A stretch of DNA of 64,000 nucleotides from Nesterenkonia pannonica (GCF_019575955.1 NZ_CP080575.1:186001-250000); one strand, 5' to 3'. Shown: positions 40,917 to 55,225, counted from the first letter of the stretch. Made by a program: numbers and translations. The notes: generated by a model not told the origin, from the sequence alone.

Positions 40917-41546
40917 TCAGTCGTCCGTCAGCGTGACGCCCACGCCGCCGACCAGGGAGGCGCTGAAGTTGTACAGCACCGCGGCCAGCATGGACAGCAG
41001 CGTCAGCAGCACTACGTTCACCACTGAGATGATCGTCGCGAATGACGCCACCTGTCCCACACTCACAATCTCCTCGATCTGGAATCCAAGACCCCCGGCC
41101 TCAGCCCCGAGGACCTGCTCGCCGAGCTCATTGACCCGGTCGAAGATGCCCGTGACGTCCATGGCCGTCCAGATGGTCACAGCACAGACCACCATCATGA
41201 TGCCCATGGCCACCGACAGCAGGAAGCTCATCTTCAGCACTGACCACGGGTCCACCCGTGACACCAGCAGGCGGGCCTTGCGCACCTTCGCCTTAGGCGT
41301 AGGCCGAACCAGCTGCGGCTGCGGACGCTGCCCGGCGCGCGGCTGGGGGCGTGCACCGCCCTGAGGACGCGGAGCCGCACCTGACTGGGGCCGCGGTGCG
41401 GCCTGCGGACGGGCTCCAGCGGACTGGGGCCGCGGCGCCTACTTCGTCGCACTGGTCTCCTGGACGGAGGATGCCCGCGGGCGCGGGGCGGGGAACCGGC
41501 TCGTCGACGGGTTGTTGCCGCCGGTGCCGTCCGGGGTTTCGCTCAC
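40917..41546 (-). CDS. DUF3566 membrane protein downstream of gyrA
   Basis: About 209 residues. GTG start 41546 behind GGAGGTCTCCC. A Pro/Arg/Gln-rich N-terminus (ARPQAAPRPQSGAAPRPQ) is followed by VSRVDPWSVLKMSFLLSVAMG, MMVVCAVTIWTAMD and a second helix VNVVLLTLLSMLAAVLYNF. This is the DUF3566 protein found after gyrA in actinobacteria. An in-frame TAG at 41439-41441 lies within AAGTAGGCG where AAGCCGGCG would restore KPAPRPQ, the same change as in dnaN. Confidence 0.88.
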
Positions 41547-41606
41547 GGGAGACCTCCATCTTGAGTCCCATAGGTCATGATCGAGAGACCACGGTACTGC
41601 ATAGTC

Positions 41607-44218
<2,612 letters not shown>

Positions 44219-44263
44219 ATGTCTGTGTGCTCTTTCTTCAGCGCAGTCTCAGGAGGCCAGTGA

Positions 44264-46351
44264 TCAGATGTCCAGGAACCGGACATCCTTGGCGTTCTGC
44301 TGGATGAACCCTCGGCGGGACTCCACGTCCTCGCCCATCAGCACGGAGAAGATCTCGTCCGCGGCCGCGGCGTCCTCCATGGAGACCTGCAGCAGCGTGC
44401 GGTTGTCGGGGTCCATCGTCGTCTCCCACAGCTCCGAGTAGTCCATCTCCCTGAGCCCCTTGTACCGCTGGATGCCCAGCTCCTTGGGCAGCTTGCGTCC
44501 GGCTGACCGGTAGGCGTCCAGCGCACGGTCGCGCTCAGCGTCGGTGAAGACATAGTCGGGGTCACCGTTGGACCACTTGATCTTGTACAGGGGCGGCTGG
44601 GCCAGAAACACGTGCCCGTGCTCGATGAGCGGGCGCATGTAGCGGAACAGCAGAGTGAGCATCAGGGTGGTGATGTGCTGCCCGTCCACATCCGCATCGG
44701 CCATCAGCACGATCTTGTGGTACCTCAGCTTGGCGGCGGCGAACTCCTCGCCGATGCCCGTTCCGAAGGCGGTGATCATCGACTGGATCTCCTGGTTGCC
44801 CAGTGCCTTGTCCAGACGGGCCCGCTCCACGTTGAGGATCTTGCCGCGCAGCGGAAGGATCGCCTGGGTGCGGGGTTGCGGCCCCGCTTGGCGGAGCCGC
44901 TTATGGAGTCGCCCTCGACGAGGTAGATCTCCGACTCGGAGGGATCCTTGGAGGAGCAGTCCGCCAGCTTCCCCGGCATGCCGAACGTCTCCAGCGGAGA
45001 CTTGCGACGGGCATTCTCGCGAGCCTTGCGCGCTGCCATGCGTGCGGTGGCCGCGGACTGGGCTTTGGCGATGATCGATTTGCTTGCGGCGGGGTTGCGC
45101 TCCAGCCAGTCGCCCAGGTAATCCGTGACCACACGCTGAACGAAGCCGCGCGCCTCGGAGTTGCCCAGCTTCGTCTTCGTCTGGCCCTCGAACTGGGGTT
45201 CGGCGAGCTTCACGGAGATGACGGCGGTGAGCCCTTCCCGGATGTCTTCGCCGGTCAGGTTCTCCTCCTTCTCCTTGATCAGGTTCTTCTCTCGGCCGTA
45301 CCGGTTGATCAGGAGGTCATCGCGGCGCGGAAGCCCTCTTCGTGGGTGCCGCCCTCGTGGGTGTTGATCGTGTTGGCGTAGGTGTGGACCGATTCCGAGT
45401 AGGTGAGCGTCCACTGCATCGCCACCTCGGCGGTGATGCCGCGCTCGTCGTTCTCCGACTCGAAGGCAATGACATCGTCGTGCACCATCTCAGCCCGCTT
45501 GGCCTTGTTGAGATGGTTCACGTAGTCGAGCAGTCCGTGGTCGTACTGGTAGACGACGACTCGTCCGGCGCCCTTGCCCTCCTGAACGGCCTCCTGCTGC
45601 TCGCCCGGCTCTGCGGCGGCAGCCTCCTCACCGGATTCGGACTGGGCGTGGGTCTCCTCTCCACCACCTCGTCCTCGACCACGATGTTCTCTTCGATCCG
45701 ACGCTCATCGCGGAGACTGATGCGCAGACCCTTGTTGAGGAACGCCATCTGCTGGAAGCGTGCACGGAGAGTCTCGAAGCTGAACACCGTGGAGTCGAAG
45801 ATCTCAGCGTCCGGGTAGAAGACCTGGGTGGTGCCCCGGTCCTCAGTGGGGCCTTCGTTCGTCAGCTCCTTCATGACCTGACCGCCCTGCCCGAACGTGA
45901 TCGCCCAGCGGCTGCCCTGACGGGCGACGCGGGTCTCCACGTGGGACGAGAGCGCGTTCACCACGGAAATGCCCACGCCGTGCAGGCCGCCCGAGACGGC
46001 GTATCCGCCTCCTCCGAACTTTCCGCCCGCGTGGAGCACCGTCATCACGACTTCGACGGTGGGCCTGCCCTCAGTGGGGTGCATGTCCACGGGGATCCCG
46101 CGGCCGTTGTCCTCCACACGCACGCCGCCGTCGTCCTGAAGGGTCACACTGATGTGATCGCAGTACCCCGCCAGCGCCTCATCGACAGAGTTGTCCACCA
46201 CTTCGTAGACCAGGTGGTGGAGTCCCCGCTCGCCGGTGGAGCCGATGTACATGCCCGGCCGCTTCCGGACCGCCTCAAGGCCCTCCAGGACGGTGATGTC
46301 CGATGCTCCATAATTGCCTTGATCTTGCGGTGTGGTGGAATCCGCTGTCAT
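44264..46351 (-). CDS. gyrB: DNA gyrase subunit B
   Basis: ATPase subunit of gyrase. Start ATG 46351. GHKL motifs: [44 protein letters not shown] and [11 protein letters not shown] with its catalytic Lys. TOPRIM: YLVEGDS at about 44912 and [12 protein letters not shown] with metal-binding Asp residues. The invariant EGDSAGGSA reads EGDSISGSA because ATAAGC replaces two codons (44899-44904). Breaks near 45665, 45320 and 44875. Ends in [17 protein letters not shown]. Confidence 0.97.
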
Positions 46352-46561
46352 GCGGGTGGATCGTCTCCTCGTAGCGGGCGGTCTATTGGCTTCATTCTAC
46401 TGCCCGGATCCAAGTTTTCCCCATTCTGATGGGAGGAACATGCCAACAGATGCCGCTGAGCGGCCGCAGAAGGTATGCCAGAGAATCTCAGGGATCCTCT
46501 TATGGGGAACTGCTCACAGCAGACGGTCCCAGGACGGCATATGCGAAATGAGAGCTTTCGA
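46352..46561. promoter_or_regulatory. gyrB upstream region
   Basis: 210 bp between the dciA stop and gyrB start. It contains TTTTCCCCATT near 46415-46425 and probably the gyrB promoter. No operator or terminator stands out. Confidence 0.4.
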
Positions 46562-47160
46562 TCACCCGTAGGTGTCGCGCGGGCCGCGCCCTCCTCGGAC
46601 GGACAGCCTGCCCCTCCTCCAGCTCGGCCCCGAGGGCCCCGGATCTCCAGGCTCGTCACGATGCCGGGACCGAGCTCTCGGGTGAACACCTGCAGCAGCT
46701 GGGGCTGCATGAGCTTGAGGTTCGTCGCCCACGCCGTGGAGTCGCAGACCACCTTCACCACGCCGTCCTCGAAGCTCTCAGGCTGGCAGTGCTCGGCGAT
46801 CGCCTCTCCGACAAGGGCCTCCCAGCGGCTGATGACCCTCCGACGGCGACCGGGGCGCTCCAGCCCCGGCTGCGGATCAGGCCTTTGACCGCCTCGCCCA
46901 GCGGCTTCGGGTCCCGGAGACTGCCCACCCTCTGCCGTGACGGCGCCGAACGGAGGTGCTGCGCGGATCCCCGCGAGACCTTTGCCAGCCCCGGACGATG
47001 CGGCTCCGGAGCTCTTCGCCGGTGAGCGCGGAACGCCGCCCGCACGCCTGTCTCCGCGCTGCTCGGCGGATCTGCGGAAGCGCCGATACATCTGGGCTGC
47101 GGCGTCGATGCTGGCCTCATCCCCGTCCTGGCCCGGCTGGGGACTGCTCTGTTCACCCAT
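46562..47160 (-). CDS. dciA: DciA-family (DUF721) DnaB-loading protein
   Basis: DciA-type helicase operator placed between recF and gyrB in actinobacteria. Start ATG 47160 overlaps the recF stop. The core reads ISRWEALVGEAIAEHCQPES, then FEDGVVKVVCDSTAWATNLK and LQVFTRELGPGIV. The end GPRDTYG is reached after a break near 46620 and carries the Trp/Arg-rich tail of the family. More breaks between 47020 and 46900. Low-complexity Pro/Arg linker before the domain. Confidence 0.85.
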
Positions 47161-48322
47161 AGCGGCTGACCCGGCTGATCTGCTGCTCCGACTCCACCCG
47201 ATACGCGTTCGCCAGCAGCTCCTCAGGCACGTCGTCGTCCACTGCGGCAGTGACGATGAGCTGGCCGGGAGCGGCAGAGGAGCCTTCACCCGCAGCGAGG
47301 TCGGCCAGCCGACGCCGGCTGTCGTGCGTCGAGCTCCGCAAAGACATCGTCGAGAATCAGGATGGGTTCCGCGCCCTCGCTCGGGTCGTCCTCGAGCATG
47401 ACCCGGTAGGAGCCCAGCCGCAGCGCCAACGCGTAGGACCATGTTTCCCCATGGGAGGCGTATCCCTTCACCGGTGTGGTGTCCAGGGTGAAGTGGAGGT
47501 CATCACGATGGGGCCCACCAGAGTGACCCCGCGGTCCCGCTCCGCGCTGCGGGCGCTGAGCAGGGCCTCCTGCATCCACTGGGCCAAGTCCTGCTCACCG
47601 GCCTCAGCGAGCTCGGCGGGCTCGCGCTCCAAAGAACTGGTGTACTCCATGGACGCCGAGCGCACACTCTGCGACAGCTCCTGATAGGCCATGGCGGTGT
47701 GCGGCCGGAGAGCGGCCAGCATGTCCAGCCGTGCTCTCAGCAGGCGGGCCCCGGCAGTCGACAGCTGAGCGTCCCACACGGCCAGGGTGGAATCATGGGT
47801 GGCGGTGAAGCCTTCATGCCGGATGGACTTCATGAGCGCATTGCGCTGCTTCAGCGCCTTTTCGTAGTCCTGCCGCACGCCGGCGAGCCAGGGCGCAGCT
47901 GCAAGGCCAGGGAGTCCAGCAGCCGCTGGCGCACTTCCGGCGAGCCCTTGATGAGTTCCAGGTCCTCCGGGGCGAAGAGGACCGTCCGCAGGATCCCCAG
48001 AATCTCGGATGCCCGAACCGGGCTTCCCTGTTGATCCGGGCGCGATTGACCGCCCCTGGTTGATCTCCAGCTCCAGGAACGCCTCGCGGCTGCCCCGGTG
48101 GGCGGCAGCTCTGATGATGGCCTGCTCATGACCGTGCCGGATCAGAGGGCCGTCATGGGGAACTCTGTGCGACGACAGAGTGGCCAGATAGCCCATCGCT
48201 TCGGCGATGTTGGTCTTCCCTACGCCGTTGTACCCCAGAAGGACATTGGGCCCAGGCTCCAGGGCCAGCTCCGTGTCCTCATAGCTGCGGTAGTTCTGGA
48301 GGATGAGCTGCGACACGCGCAC
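47153..48322 (-). CDS. recF: RecF DNA repair and recombination ATPase
   Basis: SMC-like ATPase loading RecA at gaps. GTG start at 48322 ([19 protein letters not shown]). Walker A is GYNGVGKTN with [16 protein letters not shown] long middle helix region ([17 protein letters not shown]) and Walker [15 protein letters not shown] follow. The C-terminus VEELL-like [16 protein letters not shown] ends at TGA 47153-47155. Breaks near 48045, 47900, 47510 and 47330. Confidence 0.95.
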
Positions 48323-48336
48323 TCTGGGCCTCCTGC

Positions 48337-49461
48337 CTACTGGTTGAGCAGACGCACCGGCATCAGCAGGTACCGGAATTCTGTCGAGTTCTCGCTGTCC
48401 GGAGCCTCCTGCCCAGTGATCATGGCCTACTTAGGCGCCGAGACGAAGGAGAACCGCAGGTACTCGGTGCTGATGACGTTCAGCCCTCATTGAGATACGC
48501 AGGGTTGAATCCCACGGTGATCGACTCACCGGTGAGCTGGGCGTCGATGCTCTCTGACGCTGAGGCATTGTCGTCGACGCCGGCGTCCAGAACCACCTGG
48601 TTGTCCTCAGTGAAGTGCAGACGCACATGTCCGTTGCGCCCGAGACCAAGGACACGCGGCGAGACGCTTCGATGAGCTCGGCGGTGTTCACCACCGCATG
48701 GATCGGAGTGTCCTCGGGGAAGAGCTGGCGGATCTTGGGATAGTCGCCGTCGACCAGGACGCTGGTGGTGCGCCTGCTCCCGGAGGAGAACCCCACGAGA
48801 GCATCATCCTCGGAGAGCGAGATCTGAAGATCGCCGCCGCCCGCGAGGGACTTGGCGACGTCATTGAGGGTCTTTGCCTTGATGAGCACAGATGTCGAGA
48901 CGTCCGGCTGCGAGGGCGTCCAGCGGATCTCACGCATCGCCAGGCGATACCGGTCAGTCGCGAGGAACGTAATGGTGTCGCCCTCGATCTCCAGCTTGAC
49001 GGCCGTGAGGATGGGCAGCGTGTCATCCCGCGATGCGGCTGTGATGACCTGCGAGACGGCTCGGGCGAAGACGCTGCCGTCGACGGTGCCTGCAGTCTGC
49101 GGCTGGCTCGGAAGCTCTGGGTATTCGTCCACCGGCATCGTGGCCAGAGTGAAGTTCGAGGAGCGGCAGGTGACCCTGACCTTCGAATCTTCGAGGGAGA
49201 AGCTTACGGGTGCGTTCGGGAACGACTTCACGATGTCGTTGAGCAGCCGTCCGGAGACGAGCACGGTTCCATCGGAGTCGATGTTCGCTTCGATGCTGAG
49301 CTGCGCCGAGACTTCGTAGTCGAAGCTCGAGATGGTGACGAGGCCGTTCTCCGCTCGGATCAGGAGTCCTGACAGCACCGGGGCAGGCGGCCGGGAGACA
49401 GAGACCGTGCAGCCCAGGAGACAGCCTCCGAGAGGACATCACGGTCAACGGTGAACTGCAC
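48337..49461 (-). CDS. dnaN: DNA polymerase III beta sliding clamp
   Basis: 374 residues. GTG start 49461 after AAGGAGA. QFTVDRDVLSEAVSWAARSL opens it; GLVTISSFDYEVSAQLSIEA and FLATDRYRLAMREIRW are clear clamp motifs. It ends YLLMPVRLLNQ. At 48427-48429 a TAG stands in AAGTAGGCC where KPAMITG needs AAGCCGGCC, an in-frame signature case. Other breaks near 49395, 48650 and 48485. Immediately downstream of oriC on the dnaA strand. Confidence 0.97.
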
Positions 49462-50061
49462 TGTGGAGGGTCTCCTTACGGGAATGAGCACGTCTGCTGA
49501 GTGAGCCTACCGGCAGGGAGCAGCTACCCGCTACCAGAGTCGGCACAAGATGAGCGCCGGAGAGGTGCTCAGAGCACTACATCTTGTTTGCGTTCCTGGC
49601 CGCAGTCCAACCGTGCGCTGTCGAAATGCAATAGAGAGATTTTAGGAAGCAGTAGTAGTAACAGGTGTGGATTCTGTGGATAACTGCTCCTTTGCCGCGG
49701 CCTGGGCGGATTTCCCTGTGCAGTGACTGGTGGATGTGGAGCATGCGACGTGTGGATGCGCTGGGGAGAGATTTTAGGCCTGATGGGTGATATCCCCAGG
49801 GATGTGCAGCTTATCCACAGGATTTGGGGAATGGTCCTCAGGTTTTCCACCCATTTATCCACAGGTGTGGGGAGGCTTGTGAGCGAATTCCACGTCTGCT
49901 TGTGGAAATGTGGGAAAACTGTGGATAATGCGAAAGTCAAAACGTCTGGAGACCGCTGTCTGGGCTGAACTACATACGTGTGACATGTGCACAGACCCAT
50001 CCGGGGTCCAGTGGAGAACCCTCTGGAAGAGGTCGGCTCCATGCGGCTGCGCCTGCAGCGC
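49462..50061. other. Chromosomal origin of replication (oriC)
   Basis: 600-bp non-coding dnaA-dnaN gap. Four perfect DnaA boxes: TGTGGATAA at 49675-49683 and 49920-49928, and TTATCCACA at 49811-49819 and 49855-49863. Degenerate boxes include TGTGGATTC near 49667 and TGTGGATGC near 49751. AT-rich tracts (TAGAGAGATTTTAGG near 49632 and GAGATTTTAGG near 49768) may be the unwinding element. A frame on the minus strand here (49569-50042) is not a gene. Confidence 0.93.
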
Positions 50062-51590
50062 CTATCTGCCCTGCTTGATCTTGTTGGTCAGCTCAGTGAC
50101 CTGGTTGAAGACCGCTCGCCGTTCGGCCATGAGCTCTCGGATCTTGCGCTCGGCATAGATCACCGTGGTGTGGTCACGTCCGCCCAGGGCCTGGCCGATC
50201 TTCGGCAGCGACATCTCCGTGAGCTCGCGCAGCAGGTACATGGCGATCTGACGAGCCGTGACGAGGGTGCGATTGCGCGATTTCGACATCAGCTCCTCGA
50301 CGGCGAAGTGGTAATACTCCGCTGTGGCGTTGATGATCTGCTCGGCAGTGATCTCGTGAGCATGGTCGTCGGAGATCAGGTCCTGCATCACCTGCTCAGC
50401 CAGGTCCAGGTTCACATCCTGCCTATTGAGCGCGGCATAGGCCGTCACTCTGATGAGGGCACCCTCGAGCTCGCGGATGTTCGTCGAGATCTTGGAACCG
50501 ATGTACTCCAGCACATCGTCCGGGCATGAGAAGTTCTCGGCGTTGGCCTTCTTGCGCAGGATCGCGATGCGCGTCTCCAGCTCCGGAGGCTGAATGTCAG
50601 TGATCAGGCCCCATTCGAACCGGGAGCGAAGCCGCTCCTCAAACCCTGACAGCTGCTTGGGGGCAGGTCCGAGGTGATGACGACCTGCTTGTTGTTGTTG
50701 TAGAGCGTGTTGAAGGTGTGGAAGAACTCCTCCACCGTGCGCTCCTTGTCGGCGAGGAACTGGATATCGTCGAGGAGGAGGATGTCCACGTTGCGGTAGA
50801 GGGTCTTGAAGCTGGCACCCTCATCGTCGCGGATGGAGTTGATGAAGTCGTTCGTGAACTCCTCAGAGTTGACGTACCTGACCCTGATTCCCGAGTAGAG
50901 GCGCTGGGCGTAGTGGCCGATGGCGTGCAGCAGGTGCGTCTTGCCCAGTCCCGAGTCCCCGTAGATGAACAGCGGGTTGTATGCCTTGGCGGGCGCTTCG
51001 GCGACCGCGTTGGCCGCTGCGTGTGCGAACCGGTTCGATGAGCCGATGACGAACGTGTCGAAGGTGTACCGCGGGTTCAGCCGAGAGGCCTCGAATGTCT
51101 CTCCCTGCGCAGTGGCATCAGGATCAGGAACCGGAGAGGGCCTGGGAGCCTCGAAGGGTTCGGCGTGGGAGGTCGGAGCGGGTCCGCGGGCTGGACTCGG
51201 AGCGGGGCTTCGGGCGCATGCGGCGGATACTGCGGGGAGGGCTGCTCGCCGACGGACTCAGCAGCCGGGGTGAGCGAGGGGTCGGTGCCGGAGAGTCAGC
51301 GCGCTGCCGCTTGGCGAGCTCCGGATCGATCACGTAGGCGCACAGCACATCTTTGCCGAAGACTGTCCGAAGTGCGGCGGAGATCTGAGCCTGGAGTGTG
51401 GACTGCATCGTCTCTCGGATCCGCTCATGCGGGACGGCGAGCAGCAGGGTGTCGCCGATGAGCTGGTCCGATTGGGGACCGCCCGGGCGATGTCGGTGAG
51501 CTTCAGACCGCTGATTCCATGGTTCTCACGCAGTTCTGCAATGACCTGCTGCCATTTGGCTGAGACGCTGGTCTGATAGGTGTCCGACAC
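50062..51590 (-). CDS. dnaA: Chromosomal replication initiator DnaA
   Basis: Binds DnaA boxes and opens oriC. GTG start 51590. Domain I is about [23 protein letters not shown]+ domain: [20 protein letters not shown], Walker [16 protein letters not shown], Walker [16 protein letters not shown], sensor [10 protein letters not shown]. Domain IV ends with the box-binding [15 protein letters not shown]. Domain II is a Pro/Arg-rich linker, garbled by breaks near 51150 and 51475; another break lies near 50660. Confidence 0.97.
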
Positions 51591-51847
51591 GCTGTGGAGG
51601 CCTCCATTAGTATTCTCAGGCCATGTGCTAAGCGGCCAGTCTTCGTGCTCGGACAGTATTCCACAGGTTGTGAACAGCCTGTGGGGAAAATGTTGACAAT
51701 CTGTGGAGTTGACGATGACAGGCTGTCGCCCGTAGTGTTGACAGGTCGCTCTGTGTTATGTGCGCGCCGTGACGCCTCACGTGGCGCTCCCGCAGCGCCG
51801 AGCAGAGCCCGTAAGACTTCACAGACATTTCATTTGGGAGAAGACCA
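51591..51847. promoter_or_regulatory. Divergent dnaA/rpmH promoter region
   Basis: 257 bp. It contains ATTCCACAGGTTGTGAACAG near 51658 and CCTGTGGGG and TCTGTGGAG elements, degenerate DnaA boxes that could support dnaA autoregulation. TTGACA occurs at 51738-51743, a possible -35 for rpmH, without a convincing -10 at ideal spacing. No gene. Confidence 0.55.
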
Positions 51848-51985
51848 ATGACCAAGCGGACTTTCCAGCCGAGCAACCGCCGCCGCAGCCGTAAGCACGG
51901 CTTCCGGTCCCGCATGCGGACCCGCGCGGGCCGGTCGATCATCTCAGCGCGCCGTCGCAGCGGACGCAAAGAGCTGAGCGCCTGA
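51848..51985 (+). CDS. rpmH: Ribosomal protein bL34
   Basis: 45 residues. [20 protein letters not shown] and [20 protein letters not shown] are diagnostic of bL34. Complete, unbroken. ATG 51848 after GGGAGAAGACCA. It opens the rnpA-yidD-yidC operon. Confidence 0.98.
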   Translation: MTKRTFQPSNRRRSRKHGFRSRMRTRAGRSIISARRRSGRKELSA

Positions 51986-52004
51986 GCTTCTGCACGACAC
52001 GTCA

Positions 52005-52035
52005 ACGGCCCGTTCCCCGCTTGGGGACGGGCCGT
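52005..52035 (+). terminator. Hairpin between rpmH and rnpA
   Basis: ACGGCCCGT and ACGGGCCGT, extended by CCCC/GGGG across a one-base bulge, with a 4-nt loop. It lacks a T run. It probably partly terminates, raising rpmH over rnpA. Confidence 0.65.
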
Positions 52036-52048
52036 CCGTGTTCTGAAT

Positions 52049-52434
52049 ATGCTTCCCGTCGAGCACCGCATCCGGAAGGCCCAGGACTTCAGGGCGATAC
52101 TGCGCTCCGGCGCGCGCGCCGGAACGAGCACCTCTGTGGTGGTGGTTCGCGTGACTCCCCTCAGCGCTGAGGAACGCCTGCGCCCCGTCCGATGGAGGGC
52201 CGGGCTCGTCGTGTCCAAAGCGGTGGGCAACGCAGTCGTCCGCCATCGGACCGCCCGCAGACTCCGGCACATCTGCGCCGAGATCGTGCCTCCGTGGACC
52301 ATGGATGGGCACCGTCTCGACATCGTGGTGAGGGCACTGCCCCCATCGCAGCCTCTGACCACGAGACGGTGACCAAAGAGGTGCGAAGCGGACTCAAGCG
52401 GGCTCTCAAGCGCGCCGGATACGGAGCGTCATGA
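52049..52434 (+). CDS. rnpA: Ribonuclease P protein component
   Basis: About 128 residues. MLPVEHRIRKAQDFRAILRS, then RAGLVVSKAVGNAVVRHRTA with RRLRH, the RNR-type RNA-binding helix. One break near 52345; TKEVRSGLKRALKRAGY is the end. Its stop overlaps the yidD start. Confidence 0.95.
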
Positions 52435-52823
52435 CGCAGACTCCCGAGAGCACATCCTGGCTCCGTCATCGTGACTACTACGTGGAGAAGGGCGAACAGC
52501 CCGGCCTCCCCGGTCCGGCACCGTCGGACGAAGAGGTCAGATCGCAGCACTGGGGCTGGCTCAGGAGAGCGCCCTCCTATCCTCTGGTGCTGTTCGTCAT
52601 GGCCTGGCGCCGCGTCATCTCCCCGCTCTACGGGCAGGTGTGTGCGTTCTATCCCAGCTGCTCGGCCTACGGCCTGGAGGCGCTGACCACGCACGGGCTG
52701 ATCAGGGGCGGCGCGCTGACGGCGTGGAGAGTGCTCCGGTGCAATCCCTTCACCGGCGGCGGAGTCGACCACGTTCCCTGCGCCCATCGGATTTGGCTTA
52801 CGGAGGAGCTCCCCGGATCATAG
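52431..52823 (+). CDS. yidD: Membrane insertion efficiency factor YidD
   Basis: 130 residues, unbroken. YPLVLFVMAWRRVISPLYG, CAFYPSCSAYGLEALTTHG and RVLRCNPFTGGGVDHVP hold the conserved cysteines of the family. An N-terminal extension of about 45 residues precedes it. Between rnpA and yidC as usual. Confidence 0.95.
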   Translation: MTQTPESTSWLRHRDYYVEKGEQPGLPGPAPSDEEVRSQHWGWLRRAPSYPLVLFVMAWRRVISPLYGQVCAFYPSCSAYGLEALTTHGLIRGGALTAWRVLRCNPFTGGGVDHVPCAHRIWLTEELPGS

Positions 52824-52966
52824 AGACGAACCATCCGCCCATCGACCATGAGCCGAGCAGCCCCTAGAGGTCAGGAACTTCCGATACCCTGGAGGCTGAT
52901 CTTTGCGAGCTTTCAGCCGGACGGCGTCCCAAGCACTGATGTCCGGCCCAACCCTTTGAGAGTTAT

Positions 52967-53960
52967 ATGGCCTTCCTCGACACACTAATGTGGCCCTTCA
53001 GCTGGGCCGTGTCATTCATCCTCAGCATCGCCCACTCCTTCCTGGGCATCCTCGGCATGGATTCCGAGTCCGGATGGACGTGGACGATCTCCATCATCCT
53101 GCTGGTGCTCTTCATCCGTACCCTGCTGATCCCGCTGTTCGTGCGGCAGATCAAGTCGCAGCGCGGCATGCAGTCGATGCAGCCGGAGATGCAGAAGCTC
53201 CAGGCCAAGTACAAGGGCAAGAAGGACCCCGTCTCGCGGCAGGCGATGGTTCAGGAGCAGCAGGCGCTGTTCAAGAAGCACAGCGTGAACCCGTTCATGA
53301 CCTGCCTGCCCATTCTGGCGCAGCTGCCGATCTTCTTCTCCCTCTTCTGGATGCTGAACCGGATGAACGAGGAGTACTACGACGAGGGGTACTTCTCACT
53401 CTCCGGCAGCGAAGTGCAGAGCCTCCGAGTCCACCATCTTCGGCGTCGGCATGAACGACGTGCTCTGGGGCGCGGTCCAAGGCGATCCGTCGACTCAGGG
53501 CAGCGTGACCTCCGTCGTGCTCCTCGCCAGCATCCTGACGGCAGCCATGGTGGCCAGCCAGTTCTTCACGCAGAAGCAGCTGATGGCGAAGAACATGTCC
53601 GAGGCCGCCCAGACCGGCCAGATGGCACAGATGCAGAAGATCATGCTCTACGTGCTGCCGCTGGCCATGATCTTCGGCGGCGTGAACTTCCCGCTTGCAC
53701 TGATCATCTACTGGACCGCCACCAACCTCTGGACCATGGGTCAGCAGTGGTGGGTCATCCGCAACAACCCCACGCCCGGCTCCATGGCGGAGAAGGAGCT
53801 CAACCTCCGGCGCGCTGCCAAGGGCCTGCCGCCGATCGGTGAGGAAGCACGGAAGGCCGCCGAAGAGGCGAAGAAGCCGACCGGCGAGCACAAAGGGCCC
53901 CAGGCCCAACCAGCCCGCAAGCGCAAGAAAAAGAAGAAGAAGAAAAAGGGACAGCGATGA
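52967..53960 (+). CDS. yidC: Membrane protein insertase YidC
   Basis: Five-helix insertase of the Oxa1 family. ATG 52967. WTWTISIILLVLFIRTLLIP carries the conserved Arg, then LFVRQIKSQRGMQSMQPEM and a cytoplasmic QAKYKGKKDP hairpin. CLPILAQLPIFFSLFWMLN, YVLPLAMIFGGVNFPLALII follow. The C-terminus is a poly-Lys tail (RKRKKKKKKKKGQR) that binds ribosomes. One break near 53425. Confidence 0.96.
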
Positions 53961-54565
53961 CGGAAACCTCTGAGAACCCTGCCGAGAACCCAGTGCTCCA
54001 GGCCAATGAGACTGTGGCCCCTGAGGAGGCGCACGTCGTCGAGAACCAGGACACTGTCGAAGAGCTTCCGGAGGAGGACTCCGACGGCGAGGACGACAGC
54101 GACGACGAGACCCCGGACGAGGGAGACGTCGCCGCCGATTACCTCGAAGAGCTTCTGGACATCGTGGACCTCGACGGTGACATCGAGATCGAGATCCGCG
54201 GCGAACGGACGTTCATCTCCATCCAGGCTGAGGACGGCGGCGCAGAGCTGCAGGACCTCGTAGGCACGGACGGAGAGACGCTCGACGCGCTCCAGGAACT
54301 GACGCGCCTCGCCGTGCTGTCGGCGACCGGTCACCGCACCCGACTCGTGCTGGACATCAACGGTCACCGCAACGCACGCAACGAGGAGCTCCGGGCCAAG
54401 GCCCAGGAAGCCGTCCAGAAGGTCAAGGACACCGGCGAAGAGGTGCCCATGGAGCCGATGAGCGCCTTCGAGCGCAAGATCGTCCACGACTTCATCGCCG
54501 AGGCAGGCCTGACCTCAGGCTCCGAGGGCGAGGGCCGCAAGCGGCACGTGGTGGTCTCCGCCTGA
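53957..54565 (+). CDS. jag: Jag/KhpB RNA-binding protein (KH-R3H)
   Basis: 202 residues, unbroken. An acidic N-terminus (EELPEEDSDGEDDSDDETPD) precedes the KH domain (IEIRGERTFISIQAED; DLVGTDGETLDALQELTRLA) and the R3H domain (PMSAFERKIVHDFIAEAG; GEGRKRHVVV). It controls cell-wall synthesis post-transcriptionally in other species. It overlaps yidC and rsmG at the start and end. Confidence 0.94.
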   Translation: MTETSENPAENPVLQANETVAPEEAHVVENQDTVEELPEEDSDGEDDSDDETPDEGDVAADYLEELLDIVDLDGDIEIEIRGERTFISIQAEDGGAELQDLVGTDGETLDALQELTRLAVLSATGHRTRLVLDINGHRNARNEELRAKAQEAVQKVKDTGEEVPMEPMSAFERKIVHDFIAEAGLTSGSEGEGRKRHVVVSA

Positions 54566-55225
54566 TGACGGAGGCCCCAGTCCCGGACCCCACGGAGCAG
54601 GAGCGTCGAGCGGCCGAGCAGCTCTTCGGCGAACGCCTCCCCTTGCCGAGGGGTTCGTCCGCCACCTGTGCACCACAGGCATCGATCACGGTCTGCTGGG
54701 CCCTCGTGAGGTGCCGCGCATGTGGTCCCGCCATGTGCTGAACTGTGCTGTGCTTGCGCCCGAACTGCCGGAGGGCGGCGACGTGGCAGACGTGGGCTCC
54801 GGCGCAGGGCTTCCAGGACTGGCTCTTGCGATCGCACGGCCCGATGTCCGCATGTTACTCATCGAGCCCATGGAGCGACGTGTCGACTGGCTCTCCGAGG
54901 TGGTGGCCGATCTGGGCCTCGACAACGTCGACATCATCCGAGGCCGCGCCGAGGACGTCACGGACGAGGTCATGGCTGACGTGGTGACAGCACGCGCGGT
55001 GTCAGCACTTAAGAAGCTTGTACCCTGACAGCGCCACTGCTGGCTGATGACGGTCAGCTTCTCCTGATCAAGGGCCGGAGTGCGGCAGAAGAGATTGAGA
55101 CGGCAGCGAAGGCCATTCGTCGCTTCAAACTCCGCGCGCTTACCGTCGAGCTTCTGGGCGAGGATCTTCTGGAGGAGCCGACGACGGTTGTCAGGATCCG
55201 TCGAGTGCCCGCGTCCGACAGCTGA
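54565..55225 (+). CDS. rsmG: 16S rRNA (guanine527-N7)-methyltransferase RsmG
   Basis: About 219 residues. SAM-binding DVGSGAGLPGLALAIARPD and LIEPMERRVDWLSEV are clear, followed by RGRAEDV and ARAVSALKKL. Breaks near 54640 and 55025. ATG 54565 overlaps the jag stop. Confidence 0.94.

Noticed and set aside
49569..50042. Minus-strand frame inside the dnaA-dnaN gap
   Set aside because: It overlaps four DnaA boxes and AT-rich tracts; no domain; oriC is the better reading.
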